Shown here: positions 5,767-12,218 of the stretch, piece by piece | Numbering within the stretch: position 1 is the first letter of the stretch | Layout of the letters: each line of letters opens with the position of its first letter | NCBI GenBank assembly: GCA_043101635.1 | Contig: JBICIE010000302.1 | Location: forward strand, 1-17,674 | DNA: 17,674 nt | DNA from: CAYMJK01 sp043101635 | Lineage (GTDB): Bacteria > Planctomycetota > Phycisphaerae > Phycisphaerales > UBA1924 | Reading direction: 5' to 3' | Made by a program: the position numbers and the translations under genes | Notes under the pieces: model-generated | Seen by the model: only the letters and a program-made list of their open reading frames with translations | Databases searched by the model: none | Told to the model about the DNA's origin: nothing

Positions 5767-7644
5767 ATGCCCGTTGCCCTTCGCTGGCTCCTGCGCCTCG
5801 GCCCGATGAACCCCATCGCGGTGCGCCTGGTCCAGAACGCCAGCCGCAGGACCAAGCACATGTACATCCGCGCGGCGTACCTCGCCGTGCTGATCCTGGC
5901 GCTGCTGTGGACCCTGCTGCTCTCGACCGGGGGCGGGGCCCTGTCCTACCGCGAACTGGCCGAGGCGGGGGCCCGCAGCTTCCAGTGGATCGCCTACCTG
6001 CAGATCGGGCTCATCTGCGTGCTGGCGCCGGTGTTCATGGCCGGCGCCATCGCCCAGGAGGCCAACCCCAAGACCTGGGACATCATGCTCAGCACGCCGC
6101 TGACGCGCAGCGAGATCGTGCTGGGCAATCTCTTCGGGCGGCTCTTCTTCATCCTTGCGCTGCTCATTGCGAGCCTGCCGCTGTTTGCTATTACGCAATA
6201 CTTCGGCGGCGTGCCGGGGCGATCGATCCTGCTGAGCTATCTCATCGCCGGCGCCGCGGCGACGCTGGTGGGAACCATTGCCATCGCGCTGAGCGTCAGC
6301 CGGCTGGTGGGCCGGCGGGCGGTGTTTGCCTTCTACATCTCGGTGGTCAGCTACATCGCGGTGACGTGGGCGATCGACCTGTGGATGAACCGGGCCCTGC
6401 TCGGCGCCGGGCCGGGCGGTCGCGGCGTGACGTGGATGACCGCGATCAACCCGTTCCTGGCGCTCAAGGCGCTGCTGCAGCCGTCGACCTATCCCGCCGC
6501 GCCGGAAGGGACATTCGGCGGGCTCAAGGCGCTGGCGCTGGAGCGCCCGGTGGCCGCGTGGGTCTGGCTGTGCGCCAGCGTGAGCGTGCTGCTGGCGCTG
6601 GCCTCGACGCTGACGGTGCGCAGCGGCGGGCTGGCCACTATTGCCGGCGAGGCGGCCGGCGTGCCGTGGTACCGGCGCATGTTCGGGCTTGGGGCGCGCG
6701 GGGCCGAGCATCGCCCGCCGCGGAGCGTCTGGACCAACCCGATCGCGTGGCGCGAGGCCGCGGCCCGCAACAACACGCTGTCGCGCATGATGGCCCGCTG
6801 GTCGTTCATTGCGCTGGGCGGCCTGTGGGGGCTCCTGATCGTGCTGCTGTTCCACAACGGCACGCTCACAGCGCCGAGCTTTCAGCTTGCGCTGGTCACA
6901 ACAGTCTTCGGCGAGGTCGCGGTGACGGCGCTGGTGGCGATCAACATGGCGGCGACGGCGGTCAGCCGCGAGCGCGAGGATGGCACGCTCGACCTGCTGC
7001 TGACCACACCGATCACGCCGGGCCAGTACCTCCAGGGCAAGCTGCGCGGCCTGATCGCCTACCTGCTGCCCATGATGGCGGTGCCGGTGGGCACGCTGCT
7101 GATCGCGGGGCTGTACACGCTGGCTGGCGGCTTCGGTCGCGCTGACGGCGTCACGGTGACCGCGGGCATCCCGCCGAACGTCGTGACAGCGCCGGTGGTG
7201 CTGCCCGAGTCGGCCCTGATCCTCGCCCTGTCGCTGGCGCCGTTCATCGCCTTCTGCGTGATCATCGGGCTGCAGTGGTCGCTCAAGAGCAAGGGCACGA
7301 TCAGTTCGGTCATCTCGACGGTGGGCGTGGTCGGCGTGGTCGCCGGCATCGTCGGCCTGTGCGCCTATCAGGCGGTGCAGGATCTGCAGATCCTGGGGCC
7401 GATCCTCGGCGCCCTGAGCCCGATCACCGCGACCTGGGCCTCGGTGCATCCCGGCGAAGCCATGGAGGCGACGGTGTTCGAATCGTCCGCCACGCCCGCG
7501 GCGGGGCTCATCAGCGCCCGGCTGGCGCTGGTGGCCGGCAGCGCCGTGGCCGCGGGCGTGTACGTGGCCGTGGTCTACGGCGTACACGCCAACATGGTGC
7601 GGACCTTCGACATGACGGTGCGCAAGCTGGCCGGTGTTCGCTGA
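5767..7644 (+). CDS. ABC-2 type transporter permease with two tandem ABC-2 halves
   Basis: A 625-aa polytopic membrane protein, the likely channel part of an ATP-driven exporter. It contains two copies of the ABC-2 permease signature. One is near residues 97-122 (EEANPKTWDIMLSTPLTR, then GNL). The other is near residues 400-425 (REREDGTLDLLLTTPITPG, then GKL). Each is the cytoplasmic coupling segment that normally meets the ATPase, and each is flanked by several hydrophobic helices. The protein is therefore an internally duplicated or fused permease, about twice the usual 250-350 aa. No ATP-binding subunit is in the window; upstream is a divergent secreted-protein operon. The start at 5767 is preferred for the TACCAT -10 element 7 nt upstream; 5806 is the alternative. 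The substrate is unknown. Confidence 0.85.
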   Translation: MPVALRWLLRLGPMNPIAVRLVQNASRRTKHMYIRAAYLAVLILALLWTLLLSTGGGALSYRELAEAGARSFQWIAYLQIGLICVLAPVFMAGAIAQEANPKTWDIMLSTPLTRSEIVLGNLFGRLFFILALLIASLPLFAITQYFGGVPGRSILLSYLIAGAAATLVGTIAIALSVSRLVGRRAVFAFYISVVSYIAVTWAIDLWMNRALLGAGPGGRGVTWMTAINPFLALKALLQPSTYPAAPEGTFGGLKALALERPVAAWVWLCASVSVLLALASTLTVRSGGLATIAGEAAGVPWYRRMFGLGARGAEHRPPRSVWTNPIAWREAAARNNTLSRMMARWSFIALGGLWGLLIVLLFHNGTLTAPSFQLALVTTVFGEVAVTALVAINMAATAVSREREDGTLDLLLTTPITPGQYLQGKLRGLIAYLLPMMAVPVGTLLIAGLYTLAGGFGRADGVTVTAGIPPNVVTAPVVLPESALILALSLAPFIAFCVIIGLQWSLKSKGTISSVISTVGVVGVVAGIVGLCAYQAVQDLQILGPILGALSPITATWASVHPGEAMEATVFESSATPAAGLISARLALVAGSAVAAGVYVAVVYGVHANMVRTFDMTVRKLAGVR

Positions 7645-7651
7645 GGCGCAA

Positions 7652-7657
7652 TAGACT
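7652..7657 (+). promoter_or_regulatory. Possible -10 (TAGACT) before the zinc-ribbon membrane protein
   Basis: TAGACT lies in the 18-nt gap after the permease stop and ends 5 nt before the GTG at 7663. No Shine-Dalgarno sequence is present. It fits the leaderless spacing seen elsewhere in the window, but read-through from the permease is equally possible. Confidence 0.35.
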
Positions 7658-7662
7658 GCGCT

Positions 7663-8358
7663 GTGCGCCGCCTGCGCAACATACCGCTCTATCTTGTCAT
7701 CGGCGCGATCGCGACGGGCGCCGTTGGCGTGCTCGCCGGATTGTGGGCGCCTGCAACGCCGCTGCAGCGTCGTCTCGAGCCGAGCCATCGCGCTGCCCAG
7801 AGCATCGTCCGTCAACTGGGCGCCACACCAGACAACTGGGGACCGCCCTCGAGCGTCGGCTTCGCACACGGCTTTGGCGCGACACAGTGGCTCGTCTTCG
7901 GGCCACTTCGTGGCGAAGCGAGCGGCGAGTACCTCGGCCACATCATCCGCTTCGGCTGGCCGGCGCGATGTCTCGAGGCCACTCCGCTGTGGGACTCAAG
8001 CCGCGGCACGATCCAGCAGTCCGCATGGCGAGCCGGAATCGTGACATCCGGCGCCCTTCGGCCGTGGGCCCGCAAATCGCCGCGATACTACAACATTCTC
8101 CCCATCCGCCCGATCATCGCCGGCTGGATCATCAACATCGCTTTCTATGCCGCCCTGCTCTGGCTCGCGTTTCCCGGCCGGCGCCTCGCCGTCGGCCTCT
8201 GGCGCCGCGGCCGCGGCCGCTGCCCGCGCTGCGGCTATCCCCTGGCAGGCGGCCTGTGCCCCGAGTGCGGGGCCGGGGCGCCAGCAGAAAGCCCCGCCTG
8301 CGGCGGGGCTCGGTCCGTGCGTCCGGATGCGGCCGGGGCTACTTCATGCCCTTCATGA
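7663..8358 (+). CDS. Membrane protein with C-terminal CxxC/CxxC zinc ribbon
   Basis: A 231-aa protein of unknown function starting with GTG. Residues about 9-29 and 150-171 are membrane helices, separated by a roughly 120-aa Trp-containing region that would lie outside the cytoplasm. After the second helix comes an Arg-rich stretch and a zinc ribbon CPRCGYPLAGGLCPEC (Cys 187, 190, 199, 202). This architecture is recurrent in planctomycete proteins of unknown role. The last 20 or so residues look like read-through: bases 8290-8310 form a terminator hairpin used by the opposite gene, and the stop at 8356-8358 lies 20 nt inside that gene. The natural end of the fold is probably soon after Cys 202. 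It starts 18 nt after the permease and may be co-transcribed. Confidence 0.72.
   Translation: MRRLRNIPLYLVIGAIATGAVGVLAGLWAPATPLQRRLEPSHRAAQSIVRQLGATPDNWGPPSSVGFAHGFGATQWLVFGPLRGEASGEYLGHIIRFGWPARCLEATPLWDSSRGTIQQSAWRAGIVTSGALRPWARKSPRYYNILPIRPIIAGWIINIAFYAALLWLAFPGRRLAVGLWRRGRGRCPRCGYPLAGGLCPECGAGAPAESPACGGARSVRPDAAGATSCPS
8290..8310 (-). terminator. Terminator of the HTH/membrane gene, located inside the 3' end of the convergent gene
   Basis: This is a perfect 9-bp stem AGCCCCGCC/GGCGGGGCT with a 3-nt loop. Read on the minus strand it is followed by TTTCTGCT, a usable U tract, 28 nt after the stop of the HTH gene. On the plus strand it is coding sequence of the zinc-ribbon gene (residues about 210-216) and is not followed by T residues. 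Confidence 0.8.
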
Positions 8359-9169
8359 TGAAGCCGAAGATCACCGCGAAGATCGCCACCACGCCGGCGC
8401 CGACGTACATGGTCGCGAACGCCGGCCCGCCGGGCAGCCCGGCGATCTGGTCAACGGCCTGGGAGAAGATCGAGCCCTCGTAGGTCCCGATCATGCTGGT
8501 GATCAGCGTGCCCAGGGCCAGGGCGACGATCAGCAGCACGCCGACGGAGGCGCCTGCGGCAATCCCGCTCCAGCCCGAGTCGATGGTCTCGGCGGTGATG
8601 ATCGTGACCGGGCCGGCGGCGTCGGCCGCCTCGCCCGTCTCCTCGAACAGGGCCCCGCCGGCGTCGCCGGCGCCTACGGCCGACTCCCCGACGGTCTCGC
8701 CGCCGGTGTCGCCGCTGTAGATGTCCTCCAGCAGGTCGGCGCCGAGGGAGGTGTCATCGGCCTCGCGGGTCATGTCCAGCAGGCCGGAGCCGCTGGCGGT
8801 GGGGTCGCCGGTGAACTGGGGCGTCTCGCTGGTGACCATGGTGGCCGCGGCAGGGTCGGCCTCCTCAGTCTCCTCGGTGTCGAAGATGCTGATGCCCGTC
8901 TGCTCCTTGGGGCTGTCCATGTGGATGCCGGAGCCGCTCTCGGCGAGGCTGATGCCCTCCAGGCCCCCGCTGTCGGCCAGGGGGATGGTGCCGGTGTCCT
9001 CGTTGGCGTGGTCGCCGGCGAGCAGGTTGACCTGCTCGACCTTGAACATGAGGCGGTCGCGGTCGCGGAACTCCTGGAGCTGGCCGCTCTCGGCCATCTG
9101 CTTGACCTCTTGCTCGGACTTGCCGAGGCGATCGGCCGCTTCCTCGAGGCTGTAGAAGAGCTTGGCCAT
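8339..9169 (-). CDS. HTH-domain protein with acidic linker and two C-terminal membrane helices
   Basis: A 276-aa protein. The N-terminus MAKLFYSLEEAADRLGKSEQ through FRDRDRLMFKVEQVNLL (residues about 1-52) resembles the MerR/excisionase-type winged helix-turn-helix fold. Residues about 53-190 are acidic, Gly/Ser/Thr-rich and probably disordered, with short motifs such as SGSGIHMDS and TGISIFDTEE. Residues 202-228 and about 251-273 are strongly hydrophobic, so the protein is likely membrane-anchored at its C-terminus. The start was chosen at 9169 because GGAGGT lies upstream (9179-9184) and the HTH begins there. The longer upstream reading is low-complexity. The DNA-binding role is inferred from fold resemblance only; it could instead be a protein-interaction module. 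It has its own promoter-like TACAAT and its own terminator, so it appears monocistronic. Confidence 0.75.
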   Translation of the reverse strand: MAKLFYSLEEAADRLGKSEQEVKQMAESGQLQEFRDRDRLMFKVEQVNLLAGDHANEDTGTIPLADSGGLEGISLAESGSGIHMDSPKEQTGISIFDTEETEEADPAAATMVTSETPQFTGDPTASGSGLLDMTREADDTSLGADLLEDIYSGDTGGETVGESAVGAGDAGGALFEETGEAADAAGPVTIITAETIDSGWSGIAAGASVGVLLIVALALGTLITSMIGTYEGSIFSQAVDQIAGLPGGPAFATMYVGAGVVAIFAVIFGFIMKGMK

Positions 9170-9302
9170 GGGGCCTGACCTCCGTAAGGGGCGAGCCGGC
9201 GACCTGCCAACGGGCGATCGACGGGCCGAGAGCGTAAAGCGAGACGGGCCCGGGATCAACCCCCCGCAGGTCCCCGCGCGCCAGGAAACCCGAAACCGGA
9301 TC

Positions 9303-9308
9303 ATTGTA
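9303..9308 (-). promoter_or_regulatory. -10 (TACAAT) for the HTH/membrane gene
   Basis: On the minus strand TACAAT lies 133 nt upstream of the ATG at 9169 and is the only AT-rich hexamer in the gap. It is flanked by the small dyad GGAT...ATCC. It predicts a leader of about 125 nt ending in the GGAGGT Shine-Dalgarno sequence. No clear -35 is visible. Confidence 0.5.
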
Positions 9309-9399
9309 TCCGGGTCTGAGGGGCGGTTGGTTCCCCGAACCGGGCCCGAATGAGCGCCCTCCGACCGACTGTGGGGGCCGGTCACGGCGCCTTTTAAAG

Positions 9400-9425
9400 C
9401 CGGCCGGCGCGAGGGCGCCGGCCGG
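9400..9425 (-). terminator. Terminator-like hairpin after the 9458-10144 dockerin gene
   Basis: A perfect 11-bp stem CCGGCCGGCGC/GCGCCGGCCGG with a 4-nt loop begins 32 nt after the stop codon. On the minus strand it is followed by CTTTAAAAGG, a short T run. The stem is extremely GC-rich. Confidence 0.6.
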
Positions 9426-9457
9426 ACGTGGGCGATCTGAATCGGACCAACGAACTT

Positions 9458-10144
9458 CTACGGGCACCCGGCCGCGAACTCATTCTGGAAGCACAGGAAG
9501 TCAAAGAAGTCCAGTACGCCCGACCCGTCGCAGTCGGCCGCCGGATCGCCGGCGCCGAACAGGTTCTGGTAGCACAGGAAGTCGAAGAAGTCGAGAGACC
9601 CGCTGGCGTCGCAGTCGGCGTAGCAACTGTCGCCTGGAGCGTAGAACTCGATCATGCGACGACCGGCGAAGGTGAATGGCCCGTTCCACAGCACTCCGTC
9701 GGGCGTCCAGTAGTACGTCAGCACGATCGCTGACGGAAGATCCTCGCAGATGAACTGACGGTACTTGTCCACGCGGCTCTGGAACGTCACGAAGTAGGTC
9801 TCGCCGGCAACCACGGGATAAGGCTCGCTGAACGCGGCGCCGTTCCAACCGGCGCCGGCAGCGCTGAACTCGACCTCGCGCAGCATCTCGCCGGGTGTCG
9901 TACCGGTGTCCTCGCGGATACGGATCACGCCGTCGCGGATCGCCGAGCTGTGCCACAGAATCTGGACGAGGTCGAACGAGTTCTTGGGCGTCCACCGGAA
10001 GGCCTGCTCGTGGCCCTCGGTCGCCTCCCAGCGATCGTCGACCGGCAACTCGTTGTTGACGCCCTCGACGAAGACCTGGGCGCTTGCCCCGCTTACGCAC
10101 AGCGCCAGCCCTGCCGCGGCCAGCGCGAACCGTGTACTCAACAT
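9458..10144 (-). CDS. Secreted protein with C-terminal GC-type dockerin pair
   Basis: A 228-aa exported protein. The start at 10144 gives MLSTRFALAAAGLALCVSGASAQ, a textbook signal peptide of 23 residues, with GGGAG 7 nt upstream on the minus strand. Residues about 24-165 form a compact Trp-rich domain (EQAFRWTPKNSFDLVQILWHS, EDTGTTPGEML, VVAGETYFVTFQS). This resembles the beta-sandwich modules seen in planctomycete secreted proteins; I cannot name the family. Residues 174-228 are two EF-hand-like loops, DCDASGSLDFFD and DCDGSGVLDFFD, each followed by FLC(Y/F)QN, and the protein ends AAGCP. Both loops keep the acidic ligands. The tail is the same 55-aa length as in the 1878-2786 gene and near-identical in its core. 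The gene is flanked by its own promoter and terminator. Confidence 0.85.
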   Translation of the reverse strand: MLSTRFALAAAGLALCVSGASAQVFVEGVNNELPVDDRWEATEGHEQAFRWTPKNSFDLVQILWHSSAIRDGVIRIREDTGTTPGEMLREVEFSAAGAGWNGAAFSEPYPVVAGETYFVTFQSRVDKYRQFICEDLPSAIVLTYYWTPDGVLWNGPFTFAGRRMIEFYAPGDSCYADCDASGSLDFFDFLCYQNLFGAGDPAADCDGSGVLDFFDFLCFQNEFAAGCP

Positions 10145-10203
10145 CGATCTGCTCCCTTCCCGGCGCCTCCAGCGCCGAACCGGCGGACTCGCCCGCCAGC
10201 GCC

Positions 10204-10209
10204 AGTATA
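10204..10209 (-). promoter_or_regulatory. -10 (TATACT) for the 9458-10144 secreted protein
   Basis: On the minus strand TATACT lies 60 nt upstream of the ATG, predicting a roughly 55-nt leader that carries the GGGAG Shine-Dalgarno sequence. TTCCGA at 17 nt upstream (10227-10232) is a weak -35 candidate. The core AGTATAC is partly symmetric and could also fire towards the TSUP gene. Confidence 0.5.
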
Positions 10210-10284
10210 CAGGAGCGCCCCGGCCATCGGAAGGATGAACTGCCGCGCGAACGCCGCTGCCCGGGTCCCCGCCAACGATCCGCC

Positions 10285-11091
10285 GTGCCCGCACTGGCCG
10301 ACTTCCTGATCGTCGCCGGCGCTGCGGTCGCCGCGGCGGCCCTCACCCTGATCTCCGGCTTCGGGCTGGGGACGCTGCTGATGCCGGTGTTCGCCATCGT
10401 GCTGGGGGATGTCGCCGTGGCGATCGGCGCCACGGCGGTGGTGCACCTGGCCAACAGCCTCTTCCGGCTCCTGCTGGTGGGCCGTGACGCCGATCGGGGC
10501 GTGGTCGGCCGGTTCGGGATCCCGGCGATCGCCGGCGCCTTTGTCGGAGCTCTGGCGATGGCCTGGCTGGGGGAGGCCCGAGCCCTGGCCAGCTACGAGG
10601 TCGGCCCGGTGGACGGGCGGGTGACGGTGGTGAAGCTGGTCGTCGGCGTCCTGATCGTCGCCTTCGCCCTGATCGAGGGGTCGCGCCGGGTCGAACAGGC
10701 CCTGGGCGGCAGGATCGGCCTGACAGCCGGCGGCGCCATCAGCGGCTTCTTCGGCGGGCTCAGCGGGCATCAGGGGGCCCTGCGATCGGTGGTGCTGGTG
10801 AAGCTGGGGCTGGATCGCGACGCCTACATCGGGACCAGCGCCGCCTGCGCCGCCCTCGTGGATGTCACGCGACTGGGCGTCTACTTCGCGGGGGCGGCCC
10901 TGTTCACGAAGGACTTCGGCGCCGCGGCGGAGGGCAACTGGTGGCTCATCGGGGCGGGCTGTGTGGCGGCGTTCGCCGGCTCGGCCATCGGCTCGCGCCT
11001 GGTGAAGAAGATGACGCTCTCGACGGTTCGCGCCATCGTCGCGGCCCTGCTGCTGCTCACCGGGGTCGCCATGATCGCCGGCGTGATCTGA
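10285..11091 (+). CDS. TSUP-family (TauE/SafE-like) membrane permease
   Basis: A 268-aa polytopic membrane protein with about eight hydrophobic segments. It has the two half-repeats of the TSUP family: ISGFGLGTLLMP near the start, and GGLSGHQGALRSVVLVKLGL after the middle, which matches the GGxxGxxGxxR signature. TSUP proteins export or import sulfite, sulfoacetate, thiosulfate and other organic anions; the substrate here is unknown. A GTG at 10285 is the best start, because the first helix follows directly (VPALADFLIVAGAAV) and the upstream frame is low-complexity. There is no Shine-Dalgarno sequence and only a weak AACGAT at -10 spacing, so the start is the least certain part. It ends 38 nt before the next plus-strand gene, which has its own promoter-like element. 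Confidence 0.82.
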   Translation: MPALADFLIVAGAAVAAAALTLISGFGLGTLLMPVFAIVLGDVAVAIGATAVVHLANSLFRLLLVGRDADRGVVGRFGIPAIAGAFVGALAMAWLGEARALASYEVGPVDGRVTVVKLVVGVLIVAFALIEGSRRVEQALGGRIGLTAGGAISGFFGGLSGHQGALRSVVLVKLGLDRDAYIGTSAACAALVDVTRLGVYFAGAALFTKDFGAAAEGNWWLIGAGCVAAFAGSAIGSRLVKKMTLSTVRAIVAALLLLTGVAMIAGVI

Positions 11092-11116
11092 ACCTCCACG
11101 AGCGCGCATGATTCGG

Positions 11117-11122
11117 TACACT
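11117..11122 (+). promoter_or_regulatory. Putative -10 (TACACT) for a leaderless mRNA of the 11130 gene
   Basis: TACACT ends 7 nt before the ATG at 11130, placing the transcription start at or next to the A of ATG. No Shine-Dalgarno sequence lies between. No -35 consensus is seen. Confidence 0.55.
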
Positions 11123-11129
11123 GTCCGCC

Positions 11130-12113
11130 ATGCCATTCAAGCTCCCCTTTGGGCGCGGTCGCAAGCCCGCGCGGCCCCAATCGCACTCGGCGTCGGGCGC
11201 GTCCGGCCAGGCGTGGGAGCGCCCCGGCGACCTGCCTCTGTGGGCAGAGTTCTTCGGGACGCCCGAGCAACTCCGACGCTTCGAGGCGGAGGTGGGGGCC
11301 TACTTCGAGCAGCGCGGCATCCCCGTGATGATCGACGACGGGATGGTGACCCGCGCCAACGATCCCGATGTGCGATACGGGCTGAGCAACCTTGGCCAGG
11401 CGTGTGCCGCGGCGCCGGCCGAGCGCTGGCGGAGGTTCATCGCCGACCACTTCGACATGATCATCCGGTCGATGGAGCAGACGCCGGACTTCGACGATTC
11501 GGACCTGAACGCCCTGCGCGAGCGGCTCGTGGTGCGCCTGTTCGATGTCGACGAGATCGGCGATATGCCGCTGGCGGGCTGCGAGCCGATTCCCGGTATC
11601 TTCGCGGCGCTGATGGTCGACGAGGAGAACGCCGTCCGCAGCGTGCATCCCGAGACGGCGGCGAGTTGGGGCGTCGGGGCCGAGGAATTACTGGAGCTTG
11701 CTCTTGACAACGTCGACAGGCTGACCGAGCAGAAGGTTGAGCGCGTCGAACTGGATGACGCCGGCGTCGCGTATCTCGCCATGAGCGAGTCCGTCTTTGG
11801 CAGCGGGCTGGTCTGCCGCGTCGATCGGATGGACGACCTTGTCGGCCCGCACGGGGCGCTGGTGGCCGTGCCGGTGCGGAACATGTTCCTGAGCGTGCCG
11901 ATCCACGGGCCGGAAGTGATCCCCGCGGTGGGCCGCATCCTGCCGCTGGTGCACGGCGCCCACGCCGACGGCCCCGGCTCGGTGTCGCGCCGGCTCTACT
12001 GGTTCATTGACGGGAAGTGGACGGAACTGCCCTGGGCCCTGGAGGAAGGCAAGCTGCGCTTCATGCCGCCGCCGGAGTTTGTCGAGATGCTCAACGGGCT
12101 GGTCCAAGAGTAA
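11130..12113 (+). CDS. Hypothetical soluble protein, possibly DUF1444-like
   Basis: A 327-aa protein with no signal peptide or membrane helix. An N-terminal basic, low-complexity stretch (about 1-35) precedes a globular acidic body. Features visible are LPLWAEFFGTPEQLRRFEAE, VRYGLSNLGQACAAAP, and ELLELALDNVDRLTEQKVER. The last resembles the DUF1444 (YtpQ-like) pattern of a helix followed by a central beta region, then DDLVGPHGALVAVPVRNMFL and a C-terminal WFIDGKWTELPW. The DUF1444 link is a recollection of pattern and should be taken as tentative. The function is unknown. The start is supported by TACACT 7 nt upstream and the absence of other in-frame starts nearby. It is convergent with polX across a 105-nt gap in which I see no gene and no convincing terminator. 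Confidence 0.75.
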   Translation: MPFKLPFGRGRKPARPQSHSASGASGQAWERPGDLPLWAEFFGTPEQLRRFEAEVGAYFEQRGIPVMIDDGMVTRANDPDVRYGLSNLGQACAAAPAERWRRFIADHFDMIIRSMEQTPDFDDSDLNALRERLVVRLFDVDEIGDMPLAGCEPIPGIFAALMVDEENAVRSVHPETAASWGVGAEELLELALDNVDRLTEQKVERVELDDAGVAYLAMSESVFGSGLVCRVDRMDDLVGPHGALVAVPVRNMFLSVPIHGPEVIPAVGRILPLVHGAHADGPGSVSRRLYWFIDGKWTELPWALEEGKLRFMPPPEFVEMLNGLVQE

Positions 12114-12218
12114 AAGCGCTCCCTCAGGCATTGTGAAGAGCCGCCATGGAGCACAGCGAGTTTGAAGGCGAACAAGGTGCGCCAGAGTCCGACCACCCGC
12201 CCTTGCGCTCGGGGCTCC

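Noticed and set aside
5530..7941. 803-aa minus-strand ORF opposite the ABC permease
   Set aside because: Arg/His/Gln/Ala-rich shadow frame; the plus strand encodes an evident membrane transporter.
12114..12218. Small gene or terminator between the 11130 gene and polX
   Set aside because: Short frames here lack start signals, and no stem plus T run is convincing.
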